Part shown: positions 58,112 through 64,000 of the stretch, piece by piece
Layout of the letters: every line of letters starts with the position of its first letter
How positions within the stretch are numbered: position 1 is the first letter of the stretch
Assembly (NCBI RefSeq): GCF_000720485.1
Contig: NZ_JOAX01000006.1
Coordinates: 189,792 to 253,791, forward strand
Origin: Streptomyces ochraceiscleroticus
Lineage (GTDB): Bacteria; Actinomycetota; Actinomycetes; Streptomycetales; Streptomycetaceae
Direction: 5' to 3'
DNA: 64,000 nucleotides
Made by a program: the position numbers and the translations under genes
The notes under the pieces: generated by a model
The model's input: the letters and a program-made list of their open reading frames with translations, nothing else
Database searches by the model: none
What the model was told of the DNA's origin: nothing

Positions 58112-59020
58112 ATGGAACTGAGACACCTGCAGGCGTTCGTGGTGGTCGCGGAGGAGCTCAACTTCCGCCGTGCGGCGGCGCGGTTGCAGATGACGCAGCC
58201 GCCGCTGTCGCAACAGATCAAGCGGCTGGAACGCGAGGTGGGGGTGGAGCTGCTGCGCCGTACGACCCGGCACGTCGCGCTCACCGGCGCCGGCGCGGCC
58301 TTTCTGACCGAGGCCCGGCGCGCCCTGCAGGCGGCTCGGGCGGCGCCGGAGGCGGCCCGGCAGGCGGCCGCCGGGCAGACCGGCGTGGTCCGGCTCGGCT
58401 TCAGCGGCCCCACCTCCCACGAGGTGCTGGTCCTGATGACCCGGAAGTTCCGCGAGTACCGGCCCCACGTACGGCTGGAGGTCCTCGGCCCGGTCTTCGG
58501 CGGCGAAATGGTCGGTCGACTCGGCCGGGACGAGGTCGACGCGGGGCTCATCCGGCTGCCCGTGGCGGGCTCGGGGCTACAGGTACGGGAGCTCACGCGG
58601 CACGGCATCACCGTGGCGCTGCCCACCGAACACCCATTGGCGACGCGCCGGGAGGTCGGCGTGCTCGACCTGCGCGACGAGCCCGTGGTCAGCCATCCCA
58701 CCAACCGGGGCGCCGGAATCGTCTCCCTCATCCACAAGGCGTTCCTGAAGCACGGCACCAGCCCGAACGTCGTCCAGGAGGCCCCGGACACCCACACCAT
58801 CCTGTCGCTGGTCGGCGCCGGCGTGGGCGTCGGCTTCGTCCCCGCGTCCGCGGCCCACCTGAAGGTGCCGGGCGTCGTCCTGCTCCCGGTCTCCGACATT
58901 CCCCCGCTGCCGCTGGCCCTCGCCTGGCGCAAGAACGACCCCAACCCGGCCCTGCACGCACTGATCGACCTGCTGGACGAGATCTCGGCGGAATGCCGAC
59001 TGAAGCCGGACGAGGTATGA
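58112..59020 (+). CDS. LysR-family transcriptional regulator
   Basis: A 302-residue LysR regulator. The HTH is ELRHLQAFVVVAEELNFRRA and QPPLSQQIKRLEREVGVELL; the effector domain starts near residue 92 (VVRLGFSGPTSHEVLVL). It is strikingly similar in pattern to the LysR at 23237-24151 and each is divergent from (or next to) an MHS/thiolase module, so the two probably arose by duplication. It is the expected activator of the six-gene operon on the opposite strand. The coinducer is unknown but probably an acid or acyl-CoA of that pathway. Confidence 0.92.
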   Translation: MELRHLQAFVVVAEELNFRRAAARLQMTQPPLSQQIKRLEREVGVELLRRTTRHVALTGAGAAFLTEARRALQAARAAPEAARQAAAGQTGVVRLGFSGPTSHEVLVLMTRKFREYRPHVRLEVLGPVFGGEMVGRLGRDEVDAGLIRLPVAGSGLQVRELTRHGITVALPTEHPLATRREVGVLDLRDEPVVSHPTNRGAGIVSLIHKAFLKHGTSPNVVQEAPDTHTILSLVGAGVGVGFVPASAAHLKVPGVVLLPVSDIPPLPLALAWRKNDPNPALHALIDLLDEISAECRLKPDEV

Positions 59021-59042
59021 CTGCCCGTCAGCTAACCGACTC

Positions 59043-59285
59043 TCAGCGGAGGTTCGCGCCCCTGTACACCCTCTCGATCCGCTGCAGGACGGCCAGCTTG
59101 TACACGCGCATGGAGCAGGTGACGCAGCAGCCCTGCGGCACCTTCGTCAGCAGATGTTCGGTGCCCTGCGGGTCGACGACCCTGATCTTTACCCGACGCT
59201 CCATGTAGAGGCCCCCGCACGGACAACGCCCGTACCGGCCCGGTCGCAGTCCCCTGCCGCCTTCGGTACTCGCTTCCGTGCTCAT
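59043..59285 (-). CDS. Small zinc-ribbon protein (YgiT-like)
   Basis: An 80-residue protein with CPCGG near residue 21 and CCVTC near 53, a four-cysteine zinc-ribbon. The middle (VKIRVVDPQGTEHLLTKVP) has the beta-hairpin and the VPxGxxC pattern of YgiT-type zinc fingers found in MqsA-like antitoxins and stand-alone proteins. ATG 59285 follows AAGGGGA at 8 bases. It shares ATGA with the stop of the frame that starts at 59698, so it is the last gene of the coupled cluster. An alternative is that it forms the C-terminus of a fused FHIPEP-like protein, since the upstream frame is continuous with it. Confidence 0.65.
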   Translation of the reverse strand: MSTEASTEGGRGLRPGRYGRCPCGGLYMERRVKIRVVDPQGTEHLLTKVPQGCCVTCSMRVYKLAVLQRIERVYRGANLR

Positions 59286-59698
59286 GCCGCATCCCCTTCG
59301 GCGAGCTTGATCCGGCGCGCAAGAGTGCTGCCGCAACAACTCGTCGATACGCGCGTCCAGAAGGCAGACCGCGAGGGTGTTCTGGCCTCCCGAGTGCTGG
59401 GCGGCGATCTGACTCCGCAGCCCGGTACGGACGAACGCCTCCAGCCACGCCGGGTCGCCGGGCCCTGCCCCGACATCCGTACGGGCCGCGGTGACCGGAT
59501 CGTCCAGCAGCAGGAAACGGTCGGCGTCGGGCCGTGGTGCCGCATAACCGGCGTCGATGATCCGCTCCAGCAGTGGCGACAGATCGCGCAGCGACACGCC
59601 GTCGTCGGCCAACGCCCGCAGCCCTGGCCGCTGGGGATCAGCATCGACCGGGTCCGAGGAGGGAGGGGTGTGAAAAACGGCGTGGCGCGTCGTGTCAT
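59282..59698 (-). pseudogene. FlhA/FHIPEP-like gene with apparent compensating frameshifts
   Basis: The frame from ATG 59698 to the TGA at 59282-59284 is bordered on both sides by ATGA overlaps with its neighbours, so its start and stop look genuine. Its interior translates to Arg/Ser/Cys/Trp-rich nonsense. The neighbouring frame reads LRALADDGVSLRDLSPLLER, DPAWLEAFVRTGLRSQIAAQ and LAVCLLDARIDELLRQ, which resembles the C-terminal domain of type III export proteins FlhA/HrcV (FHIPEP family). Codon third positions favour that frame in the middle. A missing base in the T5 run near 59670 and an extra base near 59325 would restore one gene. Fusion to the zinc-ribbon, pseudogenisation or sequence error are the alternatives. 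Confidence 0.5.
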
Positions 59699-61149
59699 CC
59701 CTCAGTGTTCCTCCCGCGATCGGGTACACGATCGCGGCGGCGTTCGAGGTCGCGCAGGGCGTTGCGCGCGGCGTGGGCGCCGCACATGCCATGCGCGCCG
59801 GGTCCGGGCGGGGTGGCGGCCGAGCAGAGGTACATCCCCGGCACGCCCGTCGCGTACGGATTCGGCGCGATCCGAGGGCCGAAGACGAGCTGCCGAATGT
59901 CCTTGGCGCCGGTGACGATATCGCCGCCCACATAGTTCGGGTTGTACGCGGCGAACTCGGTCGTCGTCCTCACGGCCATGCCGACGACACGGTCACGGAA
60001 GCCCGGGGCGAACCTTTCGATCTGCCGGATGATCGCCTCGGTGGCGTCGCCGGTGTAGCCGTGCGGCACGTGCGCGTAGGACCACAGCGGGTGCACGGCT
60101 CCGGCCGATCGCCCGGGGTCGGCCAGATATTGCTGGCCCACCAGGACGAACGGACGGTCCGGCATCCGGCCCGCATGAACCTCGCGCTCGGTCCGGGCGA
60201 CCTCTTCGTAGGGTCCGCCGAGGTGCACGGTTCCCGCTTCGCGGGCGTGCGGGTTGGTCCAGGGCACGCCGCACTCCACCGCGAAGTCCACTTTGAAGGC
60301 GCCCGGCCCGTGCCGGAACCTGCGGTAGGCGCGTGCGACGCGGGGTGGGAGGCGGTCGCCGAGGATGTCCGCGACGGCCGCCGGGGCGAGGTCGAACATG
60401 ACGATGTCCGCGGGTGGCAGGTCGGTGATCTTCCGGACCCGTACGCCGGTCTCGATCTTTCCGCCGAGATCGGCGAGGAGCGCGGCCAGCGCGTCGGTGA
60501 TGGCCCGGGACCCGCCGGCGGCCACCGGCCAGCCGTACCGATGGCCCGCCGTGAGGATGCCCAGGCCGATCGCCGACGTCATCGGGAGATGCAGCGGCCG
60601 GAAGGCGTGGGCGGCGGCCCCGCCGAAGAGCGCCCTCGCCTTCTCGGTCCGGAACAGGCGGGCCAGAGTGGAGGCCGGCAGCGCGGTGGGAGCACCGAAG
60701 CGCGCCAGCCGCAGCGGATGGTCCGGGATCCGCACGAGGGGGCCCATGATGTCCGCCGCCCAGTCGTCGAACGACTTCGCCGGCCGGAAGAGGCGCCGCC
60801 AGCGATGCGCGTCGGAGCCGAGGCCCTCGGCCGTCTCCTCGATCGACCGGTGGAGCACCCCGGCATCGCCGTCGTCGAGGGGATGTACGCAGTCGATCTC
60901 GGGCCATCGCCATGTCAGCCCGTACCGTTCCAGGCCCAGCGTCCGGAGGAACGGCGAACCCACCGCCATGGGGTGGACGGCCGAGCAGTGGTCGTGCAGG
61001 AGGCCGGGCACGATGGCCTCGCTGGACCGGGTGCCGCCGCCGATCTCGTCAGCGGCCTCGAACACGGTGACATCCATCCCGTACCGGGCGAGGGCAGTGG
61101 CGGCAGCGAGCCCGTTGGGCCCGCTGCCGACCACGATCGCGGTCGTCAT
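59695..61149 (-). CDS. NAD(P)/FAD-dependent oxidoreductase, PYROXD2/phytoene-desaturase-like
   Basis: A 484-residue flavoprotein. The dinucleotide-binding motif is VVGSGPNGLAAATALARYGM near residue 6, followed by FEAADEIGGGTRS. The C-terminal FAD-contact region has PGMYLCSAATPPGPGAHGMC and GAHAARNAL. This plan belongs to the CrtI/carotenoid-desaturase-like amine-oxidase superfamily, closer to PYROXD2-type proteins than to bacterial CrtI. No carotenoid genes are present, so the substrate is open. Its start and stop overlap its neighbours by ATGA, so it is translationally coupled to the small gene before it and to the FHIPEP-like gene after it. Confidence 0.86.
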   Translation of the reverse strand: MTTAIVVGSGPNGLAAATALARYGMDVTVFEAADEIGGGTRSSEAIVPGLLHDHCSAVHPMAVGSPFLRTLGLERYGLTWRWPEIDCVHPLDDGDAGVLHRSIEETAEGLGSDAHRWRRLFRPAKSFDDWAADIMGPLVRIPDHPLRLARFGAPTALPASTLARLFRTEKARALFGGAAAHAFRPLHLPMTSAIGLGILTAGHRYGWPVAAGGSRAITDALAALLADLGGKIETGVRVRKITDLPPADIVMFDLAPAAVADILGDRLPPRVARAYRRFRHGPGAFKVDFAVECGVPWTNPHAREAGTVHLGGPYEEVARTEREVHAGRMPDRPFVLVGQQYLADPGRSAGAVHPLWSYAHVPHGYTGDATEAIIRQIERFAPGFRDRVVGMAVRTTTEFAAYNPNYVGGDIVTGAKDIRQLVFGPRIAPNPYATGVPGMYLCSAATPPGPGAHGMCGAHAARNALRDLERRRDRVPDRGRNTEG

Positions 61150-61436
61150 GCCGACGTCCGGGGCCGCTCGCGCCGGTCGTCCTGCCGGCTCACCTCATCA
61201 GGGGCGCCGACGCCGGCCGTCCCGGCCCGGGACCACTCGGCCTGGAGCGGGATCGGTCCGTTCGGCAGCCAGGGCTGCTCCTTGACCGCGTCCGCGGCGC
61301 GCCGCGTGCCCCGCTCGATCACACCGACTGCCACATCGATCACCTTGTACCGCTGATTCGTGCTGTGAATGGCCTGGGATTCGACCCACACCACAATAAA
61401 TTCGCCCGGCTCGAACCCGCACCGGCTGGGCAGCAT
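61146..61436 (-). CDS. Small protein of unknown function in the flavoprotein cluster
   Basis: A 96-residue soluble protein not recognised. Visible are CGFEPGEFIVVWVES, a YKVIDVAVGVIERG segment, a QPWLPNGPIPLQAEW block and a charged Arg/Asp/Glu-rich tail. The start is not certain: ATG 61436 is taken here, but a TTG at 61472 could extend it by 12 residues; neither has a good ribosome site. Its stop overlaps the ATG of the flavoprotein gene, and it begins about 50 bases after the TetR stop, so it is inside the same transcript. The protein has no signal peptide or membrane segment. Confidence 0.6.
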   Translation of the reverse strand: MLPSRCGFEPGEFIVVWVESQAIHSTNQRYKVIDVAVGVIERGTRRAADAVKEQPWLPNGPIPLQAEWSRAGTAGVGAPDEVSRQDDRRERPRTSA

Positions 61437-61487
61437 GATGACTTCGCGCGGGGCTTTGTTCGTCGGCGACAAGAGGGGGGCGGAGAG

Positions 61488-62174
61488 TCAGTGCCCGGTG
61501 GTCCCTTCGATGAATCTCCGCAGTGACGGCAGCAGCGTGTCCAGGTCCTGGCCGGTCCGGAAGGCGATGACGGTGGTGCCATCGTCGCCGGATGCCTCGT
61601 GGACAGAGGGGGCCGGGAAGAGCGCGAGCACCTCGCGCATCGCCTCGTCCATTTCCGCGACGGGGTCGGAGGACTCGCCCCGCAGCCATCGGCGCAGCAC
61701 GTGGTTGTGGGCCGCGACCACGTTCGCCGCCATGAGCTCGGCCCGCAGTGAAGCCGTTGCCGTCGGGTCCCCCATCAGGTCCGCGATGAACTCGCGGAAC
61801 AGTCGCTGATAGCGCGCCACGCTGGCGATCTCCCGGTCGCGCAGTGCGGCGACCTTGCTGGTGAGCGCGTACCGCCGCCGAGCGAGGTCGCCTTCCTCGA
61901 TGTAGTGCAGCAGCACCAGGCGCACCGCGTCGGACACCGCGACCAGTGCGGTGCTGTGGCTGGAGGTGACCAGCCGGTCCTTGATCGCAGCGAGCAGCCG
62001 GTCGTGATCGGGGAAGATCACTTCTTCCTTGGACCGGTAGTGCCGGAAGAACGTGGTACGCCCCACTCCGGCCCGTTCGGCGATGTCGTCGACGGTCGTC
62101 TGCTCGTATCCGCGCTCGTCGAAGAGTGCGAAGGCGGCGTCCGCCAGCCGGATGCGCGCGGGTGTCTTGCTCAT
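61488..62174 (-). CDS. TetR-family transcriptional regulator
   Basis: A 228-residue TetR regulator. The N-terminal HTH has FALFDERGYEQTTVDDIAER and AGVGRTTFFRHYRSKEEVIF (residues about 8-55); the remainder is helical ligand domain with LRRWLRGESSDPVAEMDEAM. It is first in a minus-strand cluster and divergent from the mutase gene across a perfect 17-bp palindrome with an additional half-site. It therefore probably autoregulates and represses the mutase/carboxylase genes, likely in response to an acyl-CoA. The ligand is inference. Confidence 0.92.
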   Translation of the reverse strand: MSKTPARIRLADAAFALFDERGYEQTTVDDIAERAGVGRTTFFRHYRSKEEVIFPDHDRLLAAIKDRLVTSSHSTALVAVSDAVRLVLLHYIEEGDLARRRYALTSKVAALRDREIASVARYQRLFREFIADLMGDPTATASLRAELMAANVVAAHNHVLRRWLRGESSDPVAEMDEAMREVLALFPAPSVHEASGDDGTTVIAFRTGQDLDTLLPSLRRFIEGTTGH

Positions 62175-62225
62175 GGCCGCCCATCCTTCCCTGTCTCAGC
62201 GCCCGGAGACCACTTGCCCCCGCCA

Positions 62226-62242
62226 ACGGTACTGAGTACCGT
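62226..62242. promoter_or_regulatory. Perfect 17-bp palindrome, probable TetR operator
   Basis: ACGGTACTGAGTACCGT is a perfect palindrome with a central G between the TetR gene and the mutase gene. An extra AGTACC half-site starts at 62256, 21 bases (two helical turns) after the one at 62235. The palindrome is 33 bases from the mutase start and 52 bases from the TetR start. Confidence 0.75.
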
Positions 62243-62274
62243 AAATACGAGATCGAGTACCAGAGGAGGTCCGC

Positions 62275-63861
62275 GTGGATTCCGTGGCACAGAGCGAGTC
62301 CGGCCTGCCGATCCAGCCGCTCTACGACGGCTCGGCGCTGACGGATTTCGACGCGGACGCCAAGCTGGGCGCTCCGGGGAAGTTTCCGTACACCCGTGGC
62401 GTGTATCCGTCGATGTACACCGGCCGGCCGTGGACGATGCGCCAGTACGCCGGCTTCGGCACGGCGAAGGAGTCCAACGAGCGCTACCACGAGCTGGTCG
62501 GCGCGGGTACGGGCGGCCTGAGCGTCGCCTTCGACCTGCCGACGCAGATGGGGTACGACTCCGACGAGACCATCGCCCGCGGTGAGGTGGGCAAGGTCGG
62601 CGTGGCGATCGACTCGATCGAGGACATGCGGACGCTGTTCCAGGGCCTGCCGCTGGACAAGGTCTCGACGTCGATGACGATCAACGCCCCCGCGTCGACG
62701 CTGTTGCTGCTGTACCAACTGGTCGCAGCCGAACAGGGCGTCTCCGGCGACCAGTTGACCGGCACGATCCAGAACGACGTACTCAAGGAGTACATCGCCC
62801 GCGGTACGTACATCTTCCCGCCCAAGCAGTCCCTGCGGCTGATCAGCGACATCTTCGCTTACTGCCACCAGGAGCTGCCGCGCTGGAACACGATCTCCAT
62901 CTCCGGCTACCACATGGCCGAGGCCGGGGCGACGCCCGCGCAGGAGATCGCGTTCACCCTGGCCAACGCGAAGGAGTACGTGCGCGCCGCGATCGCCGCG
63001 GGCCTGGACGTCGACGACTTCGCACCGCGGCTGTCGTTCTTCTTCGTCGCCAGGACCACGCTGCTGGAGGAGATCGCGAAGTTCCGTGCCGCCCGTCGCA
63101 TCTGGGCGCGCATCATGCGTGATGAATTCGGCGCCAAGAATCCCAAGTCGCAGATGCTGCGCTTTCATACCCAGACCGCCGGCGTGCAGCTCACGGCGCA
63201 GCAGCCCGAGGTCAACCTCGTACGGGTCGCCCTGCAGGGCCTGGGCGCGGTCCTCGGTGGGACGCAGTCCCTGCACACCAACTCCTACGACGAGGCCATC
63301 GCGCTGCCGACGCAGAAGGCGGCGCGGCTGGCCCTGCGTACACAACAGGTCATCGCCTACGAGACCGATGTGACCAAGACGGTCGATCCCTTCGCCGGGT
63401 CCTACGTCGTGGAGTCGATGACGGACGACGTCGAGGCGGCGGCCCTTGAGCTGATCCGGGCCGTCGAGGACCGGGGCGGCGCGGTGACGGCGATCGAGCA
63501 GGGCTTCCAGAAGTCCGAGATCGAGAAGTCCGCGTACAAGATCGCGTTGGAGATCGACAACGAGGAGCGGACCGTCGTCGGGGTCAACAAGTACACCCTC
63601 GACGAGGAGGAGCCGTACGAGCCGCTGCGCGTCGACCCCCAGATCGAGACCGACCAGTGCGAGCGCCTTGCCACCCTGCGCAAGGAGCGTGACAACGACG
63701 CCGTAGAGCGCGCCCTGGACGCACTGCGCGACGCCGCGCGGGGCACCGACAACGTCCTGTACCCGATGCGTGAGGCCCTGCGCCTGCGCGCCACGGTGGG
63801 CGAGGTCTCCCACGCGCTGCGCGATGTGTGGGGCATGCACGTCCCGCACGACACCTTCTGA
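62275..63861 (+). CDS. Acyl-CoA mutase large subunit, methylmalonyl-CoA mutase type, without B12 domain
   Basis: A 528-residue catalytic subunit of a coenzyme-B12-dependent acyl-CoA mutase. The TIM barrel starts at [20 protein letters not shown], followed by [18 protein letters not shown] and [13 protein letters not shown]. Tyr58 and Arg176 occupy the positions that in methylmalonyl-CoA mutase (Tyr89/Arg207, same 118-residue spacing) bind the substrate carboxylate, and that are Phe/Gln in isobutyryl-CoA mutase. It lacks the C-terminal B12-binding domain, so a separate small subunit is needed. GTG 62275 has AGGAGG upstream. The adjacent carboxylase fits propionyl-CoA to succinyl-CoA interconversion. 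Confidence 0.9.
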   Translation: MDSVAQSESGLPIQPLYDGSALTDFDADAKLGAPGKFPYTRGVYPSMYTGRPWTMRQYAGFGTAKESNERYHELVGAGTGGLSVAFDLPTQMGYDSDETIARGEVGKVGVAIDSIEDMRTLFQGLPLDKVSTSMTINAPASTLLLLYQLVAAEQGVSGDQLTGTIQNDVLKEYIARGTYIFPPKQSLRLISDIFAYCHQELPRWNTISISGYHMAEAGATPAQEIAFTLANAKEYVRAAIAAGLDVDDFAPRLSFFFVARTTLLEEIAKFRAARRIWARIMRDEFGAKNPKSQMLRFHTQTAGVQLTAQQPEVNLVRVALQGLGAVLGGTQSLHTNSYDEAIALPTQKAARLALRTQQVIAYETDVTKTVDPFAGSYVVESMTDDVEAAALELIRAVEDRGGAVTAIEQGFQKSEIEKSAYKIALEIDNEERTVVGVNKYTLDEEEPYEPLRVDPQIETDQCERLATLRKERDNDAVERALDALRDAARGTDNVLYPMREALRLRATVGEVSHALRDVWGMHVPHDTF

Positions 63862-63889
63862 ACCGATGAGCCTCGGGATGGAACAACCA

Positions 63890-64000
63890 GTGAGCGATAC
63901 CCACATCCACACCACCGCGGGCAAGCTGGCGGATCTTCAGCGACGCATCGAAGAAGCCACCCACGCCGGCTCCGCGCGGGCGGTGGAAAAGCAGCACGCC
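63890..64000 (+). CDS. Acyl-CoA (propionyl-CoA) carboxylase beta subunit, 3'-truncated
   Basis: The visible 37 residues after GTG 63890, including HTTAGKLADLQRRIEEATHA and GSARAVEKQHA, match the N-terminus of actinobacterial acyl-CoA carboxylase carboxyltransferase subunits (PccB/AccD). The frame continues to the window end. GTG 63890 is chosen by similarity to family starts; ATG 63866 and ATG 63878 are in-frame alternatives. It lies 28 bases after the mutase stop, so co-transcription is expected. The product would carboxylate propionyl-CoA to methylmalonyl-CoA together with a biotin subunit encoded elsewhere. Confidence 0.8.
   Translation, partial: MSDTHIHTTAGKLADLQRRIEEATHAGSARAVEKQHA

Noticed and set aside
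59043..59933. Single 296-codon minus-strand gene covering the FHIPEP-like segment and the zinc-ribbon
   Set aside because: The first 70 codons are antisense/out of frame over the end of the flavoprotein gene, there is no start codon near the domain, and the zinc-ribbon has its own ribosome site. A shorter fused protein after one frameshift remains possible.
1..64000. Mobile elements, tRNA genes or CRISPR arrays
   Set aside because: No transposase, integrase, cloverleaf-like tRNA sequence or regularly spaced repeats were seen in the window by eye. A dedicated tRNA and CRISPR scan was not possible.

Overview
The window is about 70% GC or higher, with codon third positions almost always G or C, frequent GTG starts, 4-bp ATGA/GTGA gene overlaps and long GC-rich hairpins between genes. 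The protein families (SpoIIE-type phosphatases with PAS/GAF domains, EspR-like regulator, MAB_1171c-type membrane protein, DUF1990, DUF309, DUF427) point to a filamentous actinomycete, almost certainly Streptomyces or a close relative. No rRNA, tRNA, CRISPR array, insertion sequence or phage gene was seen. The content looks like chromosomal accessory and catabolic DNA rather than a mobile island.

Layout. 1-10.7 kb: DUF1990 fragment, a Tat-exported phosphatase behind a candidate PHO box, a universal stress protein, two paralogous PAS-GAF-PP2C phosphatases (one with an added anti-sigma kinase domain), succinate-semialdehyde dehydrogenase, L,D-transpeptidase and an MFS exporter. 10.9-14.2 kb: a chimeric XRE-TetR regulator followed by a three-gene carnitine-degradation operon (dehydrocarnitine cleavage enzyme, carnitine dehydrogenase, betainyl-CoA thioesterase). 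14.3-17.6 kb: DUF427, a zinc-ribbon/DUF309 fusion, a D-Ala-D-Ala carboxypeptidase and a P450. 17.8-20.2 kb: an overlapping EspR-like regulator / ImmA-IrrE-type metalloprotease / polytopic membrane protein triad of unknown function.

20.4-27.7 kb: MHS transporter, thiolase and LysR on the minus strand, divergent from a two-subunit CoA-transferase and a 3-hydroxyacyl-CoA dehydrogenase. A 15-bp sequence shared by the thiolase and CoA-transferase promoters is a likely LysR site. 27.9-34.3 kb: lipoprotein, SsuABC/TauABC-like importer, GH84 hexosaminidase and a secreted protein. 34.5-45.0 kb: the nickel-pincer cofactor genes larC, larB, larE with larA, then a YceI fusion, an MFS transporter, an IclR regulator and lutABC. 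Together these suggest a lactate (or related 2-hydroxyacid) racemisation and oxidation region. 45-49.9 kb: acyl-CoA synthetase behind a strong palindrome, GNAT, VOC protein and a hydrolase.

49.9-59.0 kb: a six-gene minus-strand operon (MHS transporter, NDP-forming acyl-CoA synthetase, acyl-CoA dehydrogenase, class III CoA-transferase, SDR, thiolase) divergent from a LysR gene. Its transporter, thiolase and regulator are paralogous to those at 20.4-24.2 kb. 59.0-62.2 kb: a tightly overlapping minus-strand cluster of TetR, an unknown small protein, a PYROXD2/phytoene-desaturase-like flavoprotein, a frame-disrupted gene carrying a FlhA/FHIPEP-like segment, and a zinc-ribbon protein. 62.3-64.0 kb: a methylmalonyl-CoA-mutase-type large subunit and the start of an acyl-CoA carboxylase beta subunit, divergent from the TetR gene across a perfect 17-bp palindrome.

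The best candidates for undescribed biology are the 59.0-62.2 kb cluster and the 17.8-20.2 kb triad. The lar/lut neighbourhood and the carnitine operon with its chimeric regulator are the clearest interpretable systems.
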